Below are positions 20,379 through 29,741 of a stretch of DNA of 64,000 nt, piece by piece. The notes beneath the pieces were generated by a model that saw nothing but the letters and a program-made list of their open reading frames with translations, did no database searches and had not been told where the DNA came from. The position numbers were made by a program, and so were the translations under genes. Each line of letters begins with the position of its first letter. The first letter of the stretch is position 1. This DNA is from Pseudomonas oligotrophica (lineage in GTDB: Bacteria; Pseudomonadota; Gammaproteobacteria; Pseudomonadales; Pseudomonadaceae). Location of the stretch: the NCBI RefSeq assembly GCF_021726475.1, contig NZ_JAKJRU010000001.1, positions 797,178-861,177 of the forward strand, in the 5' to 3' direction.

Positions 20379-21934
20379 GCAAGGCGTTCTGCTTGCTGGA
20401 CGAACCCTGGATGCCGGTACGCCTGGCTGACGGGAGCGTGGTCGAGCTGGGCTTGTTGGAGGTGTTCGAGCGCAGCGGGGAAATCGTCGCCCTGGCCGAG
20501 ACAGCGCCGCCGAGCCTGGTGGCGCAGTATCGGCTGTTGTTGGCGATCACCCACCGCGCACTGACCAAAGCATTAGGCCAATGGCGCGACAAGGACCGGG
20601 TGCGCTGGTACCGCGAGGGGCTGCCCCTGGCCGATATCCGCGCTTATCTGGAGGCATGGCGCGAGCGCTTCTGGCTGTTCCATCCCGAATACCCGTTCAT
20701 GCAGGTTGCGGCGTTGGCCAAAGCGGAAGAAACCCGCGACAAGCGCAAGCCGTGGACGCAGATTTCCCTTGCCAGCGCTAACGGCAACACGCCGGTCGTG
20801 TTCGACCACGCCTGGGATGGCGCGCCCGAGCCGATCCGCCCGGCGGATGCGCTCGCTACTTTGCTCGGCTTCTTGCAGTTCACGCCCGGCGGGCTGGTCA
20901 AGACGCTGCGCGATGCCGACAAGGCCGGTGCCTTGGTAAACACCGCTGCTGTCATGCCGGTCGGCAAGACATTGGCCGAGACGTTGTGCCTCGCATTGCA
21001 TCCATCTCCCCGTGAAGGTGCAGCCCCCGACTTGCCGGGCTGGGAGCACGATGCGCCCACGATTGCCGCGCTGCGCGGCGATCCCATACTGGCCAGCGGG
21101 CCGAATGACCGTTACACCCGGCTGAGCCGGGCTGTCCTGTTATGTGAAGAAGCGCAGGGCCATGTTCGCTGGATCCGCTTCGCGGCAGGCCTGGCCTTGG
21201 GTGAAGATGCCAATGCACCAGATCCCATGGCGAGCTTTCGTGCCGGTAGTAGCGGGTTGGTCCGGCTGACGTTTGTGGACGGCAGGGCGCTATGGCGGGA
21301 CCTGCCGGCGTTGCTGCCGAGCGCTGGTGCCAGTACCCAGGCAGCCGCGGTTGTGCAATACGCTGTCGGCCTGCATCAACAGCTAAACCCCTTCGAAAGC
21401 GTCTATCAGCCCTTGCTGGTCGCCGGGCTTGCCAGCGACCAGGCCAAGCTCTTGCGTTGGCGCATGGAGCAGATCCGGCTGCCCGCAGGCCTTTTGCTGG
21501 ATGCCCACAAGGCGCTGCATCTTCGCGAACAGGTTGCCGTTGCCGAAACGCTCTTCGCTGAAATCAAGCGACTGGCGGTTGGTCTGGTCGCCGCGACGCT
21601 GCCCGATTCGAAAAGCAAGGACACCCGGACGCGCGCCCGTAGCATGGTCGACGCCGGCTCGCTGGCATCGACTTACTTCGCCCAGGCGCAGCGCAGCGTG
21701 GACCCGTTGCTAGAGCTGATTGCCACCGGCCAGACGGAGGATGCCGACCTGCTCTGGAGGAGCGCCCTGCGTAGCGCTGCCGAGCAAGGCTGGAGCGAAG
21801 TGCTCGTAGGGCTTGGCAGCTCGATCCAGGCCATACGAGCCGATGCGCGCTATTGGCCGCGCTTTTGCGGGCTTCTCAACCGCCAACTCTCCCGTATTGA
21901 TCACCTCACGTCAGACAAGGAGGCCGCCTCGTGA
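20375..21934 (+). CDS. casA: Cascade large subunit CasA (Cse1, Cas8e)
   Basis: Recognises the PAM and recruits Cas3 in the type I-E Cascade complex. It has 519 residues, normal size (E. coli 502). It begins MSKAFCLLDEPWMPVRLADG, the common Cse1 opening, and has the FLQFTPGGLVKTL segment and the PFESVYQPLL region typical of the family. Start and stop overlap neighbours by four bases on both sides (ATGA with cas3; GTGA with casB), so translation is coupled along the operon. Confidence 0.95.
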   Translation: MSKAFCLLDEPWMPVRLADGSVVELGLLEVFERSGEIVALAETAPPSLVAQYRLLLAITHRALTKALGQWRDKDRVRWYREGLPLADIRAYLEAWRERFWLFHPEYPFMQVAALAKAEETRDKRKPWTQISLASANGNTPVVFDHAWDGAPEPIRPADALATLLGFLQFTPGGLVKTLRDADKAGALVNTAAVMPVGKTLAETLCLALHPSPREGAAPDLPGWEHDAPTIAALRGDPILASGPNDRYTRLSRAVLLCEEAQGHVRWIRFAAGLALGEDANAPDPMASFRAGSSGLVRLTFVDGRALWRDLPALLPSAGASTQAAAVVQYAVGLHQQLNPFESVYQPLLVAGLASDQAKLLRWRMEQIRLPAGLLLDAHKALHLREQVAVAETLFAEIKRLAVGLVAATLPDSKSKDTRTRARSMVDAGSLASTYFAQAQRSVDPLLELIATGQTEDADLLWRSALRSAAEQGWSEVLVGLGSSIQAIRADARYWPRFCGLLNRQLSRIDHLTSDKEAAS

Positions 21935-22455
21935 GCGACCATGCCGAACAGTTCATCGTCCATCTGCTGGCGCTCAGGGAGCGCGGTCGCGGCGCGCTTG
22001 CCGTGTTGCGCCACAGCCTGGCGTTCGAGCCGGGCGCCTATCCCAAGGCGTTTCCCTACATTGAGCGCTTCGCCGGCAACGCCGTGCATGAGCGTGATGC
22101 GCGACGCTTGGCGCTATACGCGGTTGCGGGCCTCTTCGCGCGGCATCCCCTGCAGGCGCCGCAGAGCTTTGCCTCGGCACTCGGTGAGCTACAGCATCGC
22201 CGCGGCAGTACCAGCATCGAGGGGCGCTTCATCGCCCTGCTGGGGGCTGATGCGGAAAACATCGTCGACTACCTGCGCCAGGCCATCAGCCTGTTGGCGG
22301 CCGACGGGATCGGCTGCAATTACGCGCAGTTGCTCGAGGACCTTTCGCAGTGGATGAATCCCGCCACCGATCCAAGCCGCCTGCGGCAACGCTGGGCTCG
22401 CGACTACTACCGTGCCGCCGGAGCGGCAACCTCCGACACATCCGATAACGAGTAA
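21931..22455 (+). CDS. casB: Cascade small subunit CasB (Cse2, Cas11)
   Basis: Forms the dimeric belly of Cascade and stabilises the R-loop. It has 174 residues, all-helical, close to E. coli CasB (160). Starts at GTG 21931 within the casA stop region (GTGA), giving VSDHAEQFIVHLLALRERGR. Cse2-like features are RGALAVLRHSLAFEPG near the N-terminus and RRGSTSIEGRFIALLGAD in the middle. cas7e follows after 14 bases, which contain an AAAGGAAG ribosome binding site. Confidence 0.93.
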   Translation: MSDHAEQFIVHLLALRERGRGALAVLRHSLAFEPGAYPKAFPYIERFAGNAVHERDARRLALYAVAGLFARHPLQAPQSFASALGELQHRRGSTSIEGRFIALLGADAENIVDYLRQAISLLAADGIGCNYAQLLEDLSQWMNPATDPSRLRQRWARDYYRAAGAATSDTSDNE

Positions 22456-22469
22456 AGGAAGACCGATCC

Positions 22470-23603
22470 ATGAGCCTGTTTCTCGAGTTTCATCTGATCC
22501 AGAACTTCGCCCCTTCCAATCTCAACCGCGACGACACTGGTGCGCCCAAGGATGCGATTTTCGGTGGGCAGCGCCGGGCGCGCGTCAGTAGTCAGTGCTT
22601 CAAGCGCGCGGTGCGCCTGGCGGCCAGTCAGCACGACCTCCTGCCTGCGGCAAATCGCGGTGTGCGCACCAAGAAGCTTCAAGCGCTTCTGCTCGAACGC
22701 CTCGCCGGGCGCGACGTCGAGCAGGCCGGGGCCAAGATCGAAGTCGCTCTCGCGGCGGCAGGTCTCAAGATCAAGGACGATGGCAAGACCGAATATCTGC
22801 TGTTCTTGGGTGAGGGCGAAGTAGCGGCGTTCGCACAACTGATCGAACAACACTGGGATGAACTGCCGGTCGGCAGCGATAAGAAAAGCAAGAAGGATGC
22901 GAAGGCGAGCCTGCCAGCGGAGATCGTGAAGAAGGCCAAGGCTTTGCTGGATGGTGGCAAGGCCGTCGACGTCGCTTTGTTCGGCCGCATGCTGGCTGAC
23001 CTGCCATCGGTCAATCAGGACGCCGCCTGTCAGGTTGCCCACGCCATCAGTACTCATCGCGTCGAGCGTGAATTCGACTATTTCACCGCCGTGGACGACA
23101 AGGGCGATGAGGATGAAACCGGTGCCGGCATGATCGGCCAGGTGGAGTTCAATTCAGCCACCCTTTACCGCTATGCCGTGCTTGATGTGCACAAGCTGCT
23201 CGGCAACTTGCAGCAGGACCGCGAGCTGGCGCTTTCGGCGGTCGAGGCCTTCACGCGTGCGCTGGTGCTGGCCATCCCGAGCGGCAAGCAGAACAGCTTC
23301 GCTGCGCATAACGCGCCGGAATTCATCGGCGTTTGCCTGCGTCACGCCACACCGCTGAGCCTGGCCAATGCGTTCGAAAAACCCGTGACGCCGCGGCTCG
23401 ATCGGGCTCTGACCGAGCAGTCCGTCGAGCGTATGGCCGGTTACGAGGCCAAGCTCGCTGCAGTCTACGCGGCACCGGAAGATCGCTGGCTGACGCTCGA
23501 TCTAACCGGCTGCTGGCCGGCTGAAAAGGGTGAAACTGCGTCCAATCTCGTTGCCCTGGCACAGCGTGTGCGCGAGCTGGCCGCCGCCGAGCTGGAGGCG
23601 TGA
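22470..23603 (+). CDS. cas7: Cascade backbone subunit Cas7e (CasC, Cse4)
   Basis: Six copies form the crRNA-binding backbone of Cascade. It has 377 residues (E. coli CasC 363). It opens MSLFLEFHLIQNFAPSNLNR with the diagnostic NLNRDDTGAPKDAIFGGQRRARVSSQCFKRAVR segment read across residues 18-50. The palm and thumb region includes GQVEFNSATLYRYAVLDV (about 223-240). A Lys/Asp-rich patch (SDKKSKKDAKAS, about 139-150) is a flexible insertion compared with E. coli as I remember it. The stop lies two bases before the cas5e start. Confidence 0.96.
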   Translation: MSLFLEFHLIQNFAPSNLNRDDTGAPKDAIFGGQRRARVSSQCFKRAVRLAASQHDLLPAANRGVRTKKLQALLLERLAGRDVEQAGAKIEVALAAAGLKIKDDGKTEYLLFLGEGEVAAFAQLIEQHWDELPVGSDKKSKKDAKASLPAEIVKKAKALLDGGKAVDVALFGRMLADLPSVNQDAACQVAHAISTHRVEREFDYFTAVDDKGDEDETGAGMIGQVEFNSATLYRYAVLDVHKLLGNLQQDRELALSAVEAFTRALVLAIPSGKQNSFAAHNAPEFIGVCLRHATPLSLANAFEKPVTPRLDRALTEQSVERMAGYEAKLAAVYAAPEDRWLTLDLTGCWPAEKGETASNLVALAQRVRELAAAELEA

Positions 23604-23605
23604 GC

Positions 23606-24277
23606 ATGGCCACCTTGCTGCTGCGCCTGCAGGGGCCAATGCAGTCCTGGGGCACGACCAGCCGCTTCGACGAGCGGGATACCCAACTCGAGCCCTCGAA
23701 GTCCGGCGTGCTTGGGCTGGTGTGCGCCGCGTTGGGGCGCGACCGCGCCGAGCCGGTGGATGATCTGGCGAGGTTGCGCATGGGCGTGCGTGTCGAGCGC
23801 GAAGGCGTGCCGATGCGGGACTACCAGACCGCTACCGGCGTGGCGATTGCCTCCAGCGGCAAGGCAGACCTTGGGCGTACGGTAGTCAGCCCGCGTTTCT
23901 TCCTTGCCGATGCCGTATTCCTGGTGGGCCTGGAAGGCGGGCGCGACCTGCTCGAACAGATCCATGCAGCGCTGGCCCGTCCCGTCTGGCCATTGGCGCT
24001 GGGTCGCAAGAGTTTCGTGCCATCGCTGCCGGTGCATCTGCCCGATGCGGTGCTCGATCGGCCTCTGGAAACAGTCCTGGCCGAGTGGCCGTGCCTGCTG
24101 AACGGCGTGCTGCCGCAATTACCCAGGCGCGTCCTGCTGGAACATGCGAATGAAGGCAGCGTTCGTCTGGATCAGCCCGTTGCACCGTTCGCCGCGCGGC
24201 GCTTCGGCCCGCGTTACGTCAAGTCGGAGTTGTTTTTCACAGGAGTGACGCATGTACCTGACCCGTCTGCGGCTTGA
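23606..24277 (+). CDS. cas5: Cascade subunit Cas5e (CasD)
   Basis: Caps the 5' handle of the crRNA in Cascade. It has 223 residues (E. coli CasD 224). It begins MATLLLRLQGPMQSWG, almost the E. coli opening. The ATG at 23606 is chosen over the GTG at 23600 because GGAGG at 23594-23598 is seven bases from the ATG but only one from the GTG. The family segment PSKSGVLGLVCAALGRDR follows at about residue 32. Its 3' end overlaps cas6e by 26 bases, the largest overlap in the operon. Confidence 0.95.
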   Translation: MATLLLRLQGPMQSWGTTSRFDERDTQLEPSKSGVLGLVCAALGRDRAEPVDDLARLRMGVRVEREGVPMRDYQTATGVAIASSGKADLGRTVVSPRFFLADAVFLVGLEGGRDLLEQIHAALARPVWPLALGRKSFVPSLPVHLPDAVLDRPLETVLAEWPCLLNGVLPQLPRRVLLEHANEGSVRLDQPVAPFAARRFGPRYVKSELFFTGVTHVPDPSAA

Positions 24278-24863
24278 TCCGCGTAGCGCCCTGGCGCGCC
24301 GCGACCTTGCCGATCCTTACGATATGCACCGCACCCTGGTGCGCGCCTTCGTTCAGGACAGCGAACAAACGCCGCCACGCTTTCTATGGCGCGGCGAGCC
24401 GACTTCGGCCTGGGGCGAGCCGGTCGTGCTGGTGCAGTCCGAAGAGGCAGGACAGTGGTCGACTCTCGAAGCACTGCCGAATTACCTCAAGGAGACAGCC
24501 GAGACTCTGGAGTGGCAACCTGAGGCCCGTCTTCGTGTCGGTGAACGTTATCGCTTTCGGCTATTTGCCAACCCCACGGTTACCCGGAACGGGAAACGCC
24601 TGGGGCTGATGGCCGAGGAAGCGCAGCTTGCCTGGCTGGCACGACAAGGCGTGCGTCTGGGGTTTTCTGTCGATGCTGCGCTGGTTACCGGTAGCGAACT
24701 GCTGCGCAGTCGCAAGGGCGACAGCCGGATCAGCCTGCTCCGGGCCAGTTTCGAGGGGCGGCTCATAGTGGACGACGCGGATGTGCTGGCGCGTGCAGTG
24801 AGGACCGGCATCGGGCCGGGCAAGGCGTTTGGCTGCGGCTTGCTCAGCCTCGGACGGAGCTGA
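24252..24863 (+). CDS. cas6e: crRNA-processing endoribonuclease Cas6e (CasE)
   Basis: Cuts pre-crRNA at the 3' base of the repeat hairpin and stays bound. It has 203 residues (E. coli CasE 199). The opening MYLTRLRLDPRSALARRDLADPYDMHRTLVRAF contains the conserved Asp-Pro-Tyr-x-x-His segment with the catalytic-site His (about residue 26). The C-terminus has GIGPGKAFGCGLLSLGR, the Gly-rich RNA-binding loop of Cas6. It has an AGGAG site inside the end of cas5e. The stems of both arrays are identical, so one Cas6e can process both. Confidence 0.96.
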   Translation: MYLTRLRLDPRSALARRDLADPYDMHRTLVRAFVQDSEQTPPRFLWRGEPTSAWGEPVVLVQSEEAGQWSTLEALPNYLKETAETLEWQPEARLRVGERYRFRLFANPTVTRNGKRLGLMAEEAQLAWLARQGVRLGFSVDAALVTGSELLRSRKGDSRISLLRASFEGRLIVDDADVLARAVRTGIGPGKAFGCGLLSLGRS

Positions 24864-24903
24864 GCACCTACAGTTGGCAACCATCGACCGGCAAGGAGCC
24901 TAT

Positions 24904-25716
24904 ATGAAAGCCAAACTCCAGGTGCTCGACCAGCAGATCGGCACCGCCACACAGGACGGCGTCGAGTACATCAACATCACCGATATCGCCCGCTTCAAGA
25001 ACAACGAGCGGACCGATGACCTGATCCGCAATTGGTTGCGCAACCGCAACACCATCGAGTTTCTCGGCATCTGGGAGCAACTCAATAACCCAGCCTTCAA
25101 ACCCGTCGAATTCGACGGGTTTAGAAAACAGGCCGGCCTCAACAGCTTCACCCTGACGCCCAAGCAGTGGATCGAGCAGACCGGTGCCATCGGCCTGATC
25201 TCGCGCGCGGGGCGCTACGGTGGGACCTTTGCCCAGAAGGACATCGCCTTCGAATTCGCCAGCTGGATCTCGGTGGAGTTCAAGCTCTATCTCATCAAGG
25301 AATTCCAGCGGCTCAAGGAGCAGGAGTTCCAGCAGCTGGGCTGGGATATCCGGCGCAACCTGGCCAAGGTCAATTACCTGATCCACACCGATGCCATTCG
25401 GGAAAACCTGATCCCGGACACCCTGACGTCACAGCAGATCAGCCATGTCTACGCCAGCGAGGCCGACCTGCTCAACGTGGCGCTGTTCGGCGTCACCGCG
25501 CGTGAGTGGCGGGACGCCAATCCGGCGCTCAAGGGCAACATCCGCGACCACGCCGACGTGCACCAGCTGGTCTGCCTGGCGAACCTGGAGTCGATGAATG
25601 CGCATTTCATCGAGCAGGGCCTGAGCCAGGCCGAGCGACTCAAGAGGTTGAACGAACTCGCCATCCGGCAGATGCGTGTCCTGGTCGCGCGGTTGTCGAC
25701 AGGCGAGGTCGAGTGA
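24904..25716 (+). CDS. KilA-N domain protein inside the cas operon
   Basis: A 270-residue soluble protein between cas6e and cas1. An N-terminal KilA-N-type domain spans about residues 18-130: EYINITDIARFKNNERTDD, then IRNWLRNRNTIEFLG, NSFTLTPKQWIEQTGAIG and GRYGGTFAQKDIAFEFASW are in order. The C-terminal half is helical (LNVALFGVTAREW; EQGLSQAERLKRLNELAI). KilA-N domains are DNA-binding modules of phages and large DNA viruses (established). This stand-alone form is found in many bacterial chromosomes as I recall, with unknown function. The ATG at 24904 follows an AAGGAG site; the stop is one base before the cas1 ATG, so it is cotranscribed. A regulatory or accessory role in CRISPR is inference. 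Confidence 0.85.
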   Translation: MKAKLQVLDQQIGTATQDGVEYINITDIARFKNNERTDDLIRNWLRNRNTIEFLGIWEQLNNPAFKPVEFDGFRKQAGLNSFTLTPKQWIEQTGAIGLISRAGRYGGTFAQKDIAFEFASWISVEFKLYLIKEFQRLKEQEFQQLGWDIRRNLAKVNYLIHTDAIRENLIPDTLTSQQISHVYASEADLLNVALFGVTAREWRDANPALKGNIRDHADVHQLVCLANLESMNAHFIEQGLSQAERLKRLNELAIRQMRVLVARLSTGEVE

Positions 25717-25717
25717 C

Positions 25718-26943
<1,226 letters not shown>

Positions 26944-27007
26944 CAAATAAATCGGTAGATTTTGCGTGGTTGATTTTCTCTTTCGAGAACAATCAGTTAC
27001 GTTTAGA
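26944..27007 (+). promoter_or_regulatory. Leader of CRISPR array 2
   Basis: A 64-base AT-rich stretch between cas2 and the first repeat. It contains GGTAGATTTTG near its start and GTTACGTTTAGA directly against the first repeat. I recall the E. coli type I-E leader having GGTAGATTGTGA upstream and GTTATGTTTAGA at the same junction, so the integration signals look conserved. Between them is AACAATCAG, a weak IHF-like match. It should serve as array promoter and integration site. Confidence 0.8.
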
Positions 27008-29356
27008 GCGTTCCCCGCACCCGCGGGGATGAACCGCTGGGGTATTCCTGCCACATCTTTTCCTCAGCGCGTTCCCCGCACCCGCGGGGATGAACCGCTG
27101 GCCGGCTTCGCTGTAACCGTGGACGGCGAGCGTTCCCCGCACCCGCGGGGATGAACCGACGCTACAGATTGTTAATCAAGGTATTATTGGGCGTTCCCCG
27201 CACCCGCGGGGATGAACCGCTGCTCCAGCAGGAATACGTTCTCGGCGCCGGGCGTTCCCCGCACCCGCGGGGATGAACCGCTGTCGGATCTGTTTTTCGC
27301 CATCGGTCACGCGCGTTCCCCGCACCCGCGGGGATGAACCGACCGGTAACCGCATCGAGCCGGCCACCGACCAGCGTTCCCCGCACCCGCGGGGATGAAC
27401 CGAAGGCCGCACGGGTCGCCGAGTCGCTCGAGAAGCGTTCCCCGCACCCGCGGGGATGAACCGGTGCTGGTTTCGTGTTCGTCGGTCTGGCCATCGCGTT
27501 CCCCGCACCCGCGGGGATGAACCGTGCAGCACATCGCCACCGAACGCCGTGCAGTCGCGTTCCCCGCACCCGCGGGGATGAACCCGCTGGAGAACCTTGG
27601 CGCTGAGCTGGGGGCTGGCGTTCCCCGCACCCGCGGGGATGAACCAGCCGAACGCTTCAGCCAGCGCTTCCAGTGGGCGCGTTCCCCGCACCCGCGGGGA
27701 TGAACCGGCCGGCGACTACCACTACGACGGCGAAAACGGGCGTTCCCCGCACCCGCGGGGATGAACCGTTAGAGCAAAGTCTGCCGCCTCGACAATGGCG
27801 GCGTTCCCCGCACCCGCGGGGATGAACCGTCTTCGCCGCCAACGGCAACAGTCGGAGCCGCGCGTTCCCCGCACCCGCGGGGATGAACCGGGTGGCCACT
27901 TCACATTCAACGGCTTGCTGATGCGTTCCCCGCACCCGCGGGGATGAACCGATGAGCAAGGTATTGGTTGATCGGGAGCTGCTGCGTTCCCCGCACCCGC
28001 GGGGATGAACCGCCGGAGATCAGCGCCGGCCAGATCACTCCCCAGCGTTCCCCGCACCCGCGGGGATGAACCGTCACTCCCCTTACACGCCCTGGGGATC
28101 TAGGCGCGTTCCCCGCACCCGCGGGGATGAACCGAGCACTACCAGCACGCTCAGCATCAGTACGCGGCGTTCCCCGCACCCGCGGGGATGAACCGCGGCC
28201 ACCATGCTTCCTCTTGCCCGGTGAAACGCGTTCCCCGCACCCGCGGGGATGAACCGGTAGTAACTTGGCTGATTCGAAGCAGAGTTATGCGTTCCCCGCA
28301 CCCGCGGGGATGAACCGGCCTATCCGTCCGCGGTGTGCTGCGTCGAGTGGCGTTCCCCGCACCCGCGGGGATGAACCGTTGCCACTTTGGCGGGGGAGGC
28401 ACCGAAAAATGCGTTCCCCGCACCCGCGGGGATGAACCGCCGCCGAGTGGCTCAGCATACTTCTCGGTCACGCGTTCCCCGCACCCGCGGGGATGAACCG
28501 GCGCAGCCTTACTTGCGCCCAGCCATAGAGGGGCGTTCCCCGCACCCGCGGGGATGAACCGGCATGCTGGATATGCGAAGTCCACCCGAACGCGCGTTCC
28601 CCGCACCCGCGGGGATGAACCGGCGCTCAAGCCGAACCGCTTCGCGTGCGTGGTGCGTTCCCCGCACCCGCGGGGATGAACCGGAGTTTCCCGGCGGGAT
28701 CCTGCTGCTGGCTGGCGCGTTCCCCGCACCCGCGGGGATGAACCGGCGCCGCGATGGTCGGGAGGTCAGGCCAGGTAGCGTTCCCCGCACCCGCGGGGAT
28801 GAACCGTGGCGCGGCCTGACGGCGTGATGCGCATCAAGGCGTTCCCCGCACCCGCGGGGATGAACCGGGAGGCATCGTGCCGGTCGTAGGCGTGGACGGA
28901 GCGTTCCCCGCACCCGCGGGGATGAACCGGCGGAGGGGGTAGACGAATGAACAAGGTATTGGCGTTCCCCGCACCCGCGGGGATGAACCGCTACGAGACG
29001 GTGAAGGAAGCGTTTCAGGCGCGCGTTCCCCGCACCCGCGGGGATGAACCGCTGACCGTCACGCTGGATTACCTGAGTAGGTCGCGTTCCCCGCACCCGC
29101 GGGGATGAACCGGGATGTAGTCCTTCGGCAGGTTCTTGGCGTTCGCGTTCCCCGCACCCGCGGGGATGAACCGCCCCTTCAGCACGCGGTCCCGGTGCGC
29201 GCTGTGCGTTCCCCGCACCCGCGGGGATGAACCGGAGAAGGACGCCACGATCAACCAGCTGCGTCTGCGTTCCCCGCACCCGCGGGGATGAACCGAGCTG
29301 GAGCGCATCGGCGCCGAGCGCGGCTACGCGTTCCCCGCACCCGCGGGGATGAACCG
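27008..29356 (+). CRISPR. CRISPR array 2 (type I-E, 39 intact repeats)
   Basis: Thirty-nine 29-base repeats with 38 spacers at a 61-base period; two spacers are 33 bases (one at 28684-28716, one between 28868 and 28900). The repeat begins GCGTT, has the stem CCCCGC-ACCC-GCGGGG and ends ATGAACCG. The last base varies in the repeats ending at 27585-27707 (C or A). Orientation is rightward from the leader at 26944. The array sits directly after cas2, as in most type I-E loci, and with its intact leader it is probably the active array for acquisition. Confidence 0.98.
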
Positions 29357-29741
29357 CCCTTGGTCGGGCCCCCGCCATGCCCTTCCGGCGTTCCCGGTCC
29401 CCCCAGATGCCCCGCTGTATTCGCCGTTCCCGGCATGCAATCGAGCGCTCCCGGCGCGCTTCTTGTCCACGGTAATTTCCTTGGGCGCTGCGTTGTGGTT
29501 AGCTGCGGTCGGCGGCGTGCTGGCTGCCGGGCTCGGGCGGGACGGTCGACCTTGGTATAGCTGCCGAAATGGCGGGGGCTCCTAGAATGGTGGGGCAATT
29601 CGACGCGCGTTCGTTCTGGCGCGAGCGGTCCTCGGGGCGCAGCTGGCAGCGTGCCGCTGAACTCGGCCAACGGGCCGTCAGGTTATGTGAAGGGTATTCA
29701 GACCTACCACGGAAGATTTCCAACGATTACAGAGGTGTTGC
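29357..29741. other. Gap between array 2 and the CoA-transferase gene, with a possible decayed repeat
   Basis: 385 bases without a gene. At 29388-29414, exactly after a spacer-length gap of 31 bases, GCGTTCCC and a downstream AGATGCCCCG resemble a CRISPR repeat with a small deletion, so this may be a decayed 40th repeat. The rest is GC-rich; it must contain the promoter of the gene at 29742, but I see no clear -35/-10 or -24/-12 pair. The ribosome binding site is AGAGG at about 29730. Confidence 0.5.

Noticed and set aside
26966..29378. Reading frames across array 2 with repeated VHPRGCGER and RFIPAGAGNA peptides
   Set aside because: Same artefact as in array 1; no ribosome binding sites and no protein family.
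29552..29588. TTGGTA ... TAGAAT as a promoter of the CoA-transferase gene
   Set aside because: The spacing of 25 bases is far too long for a sigma-70 promoter.
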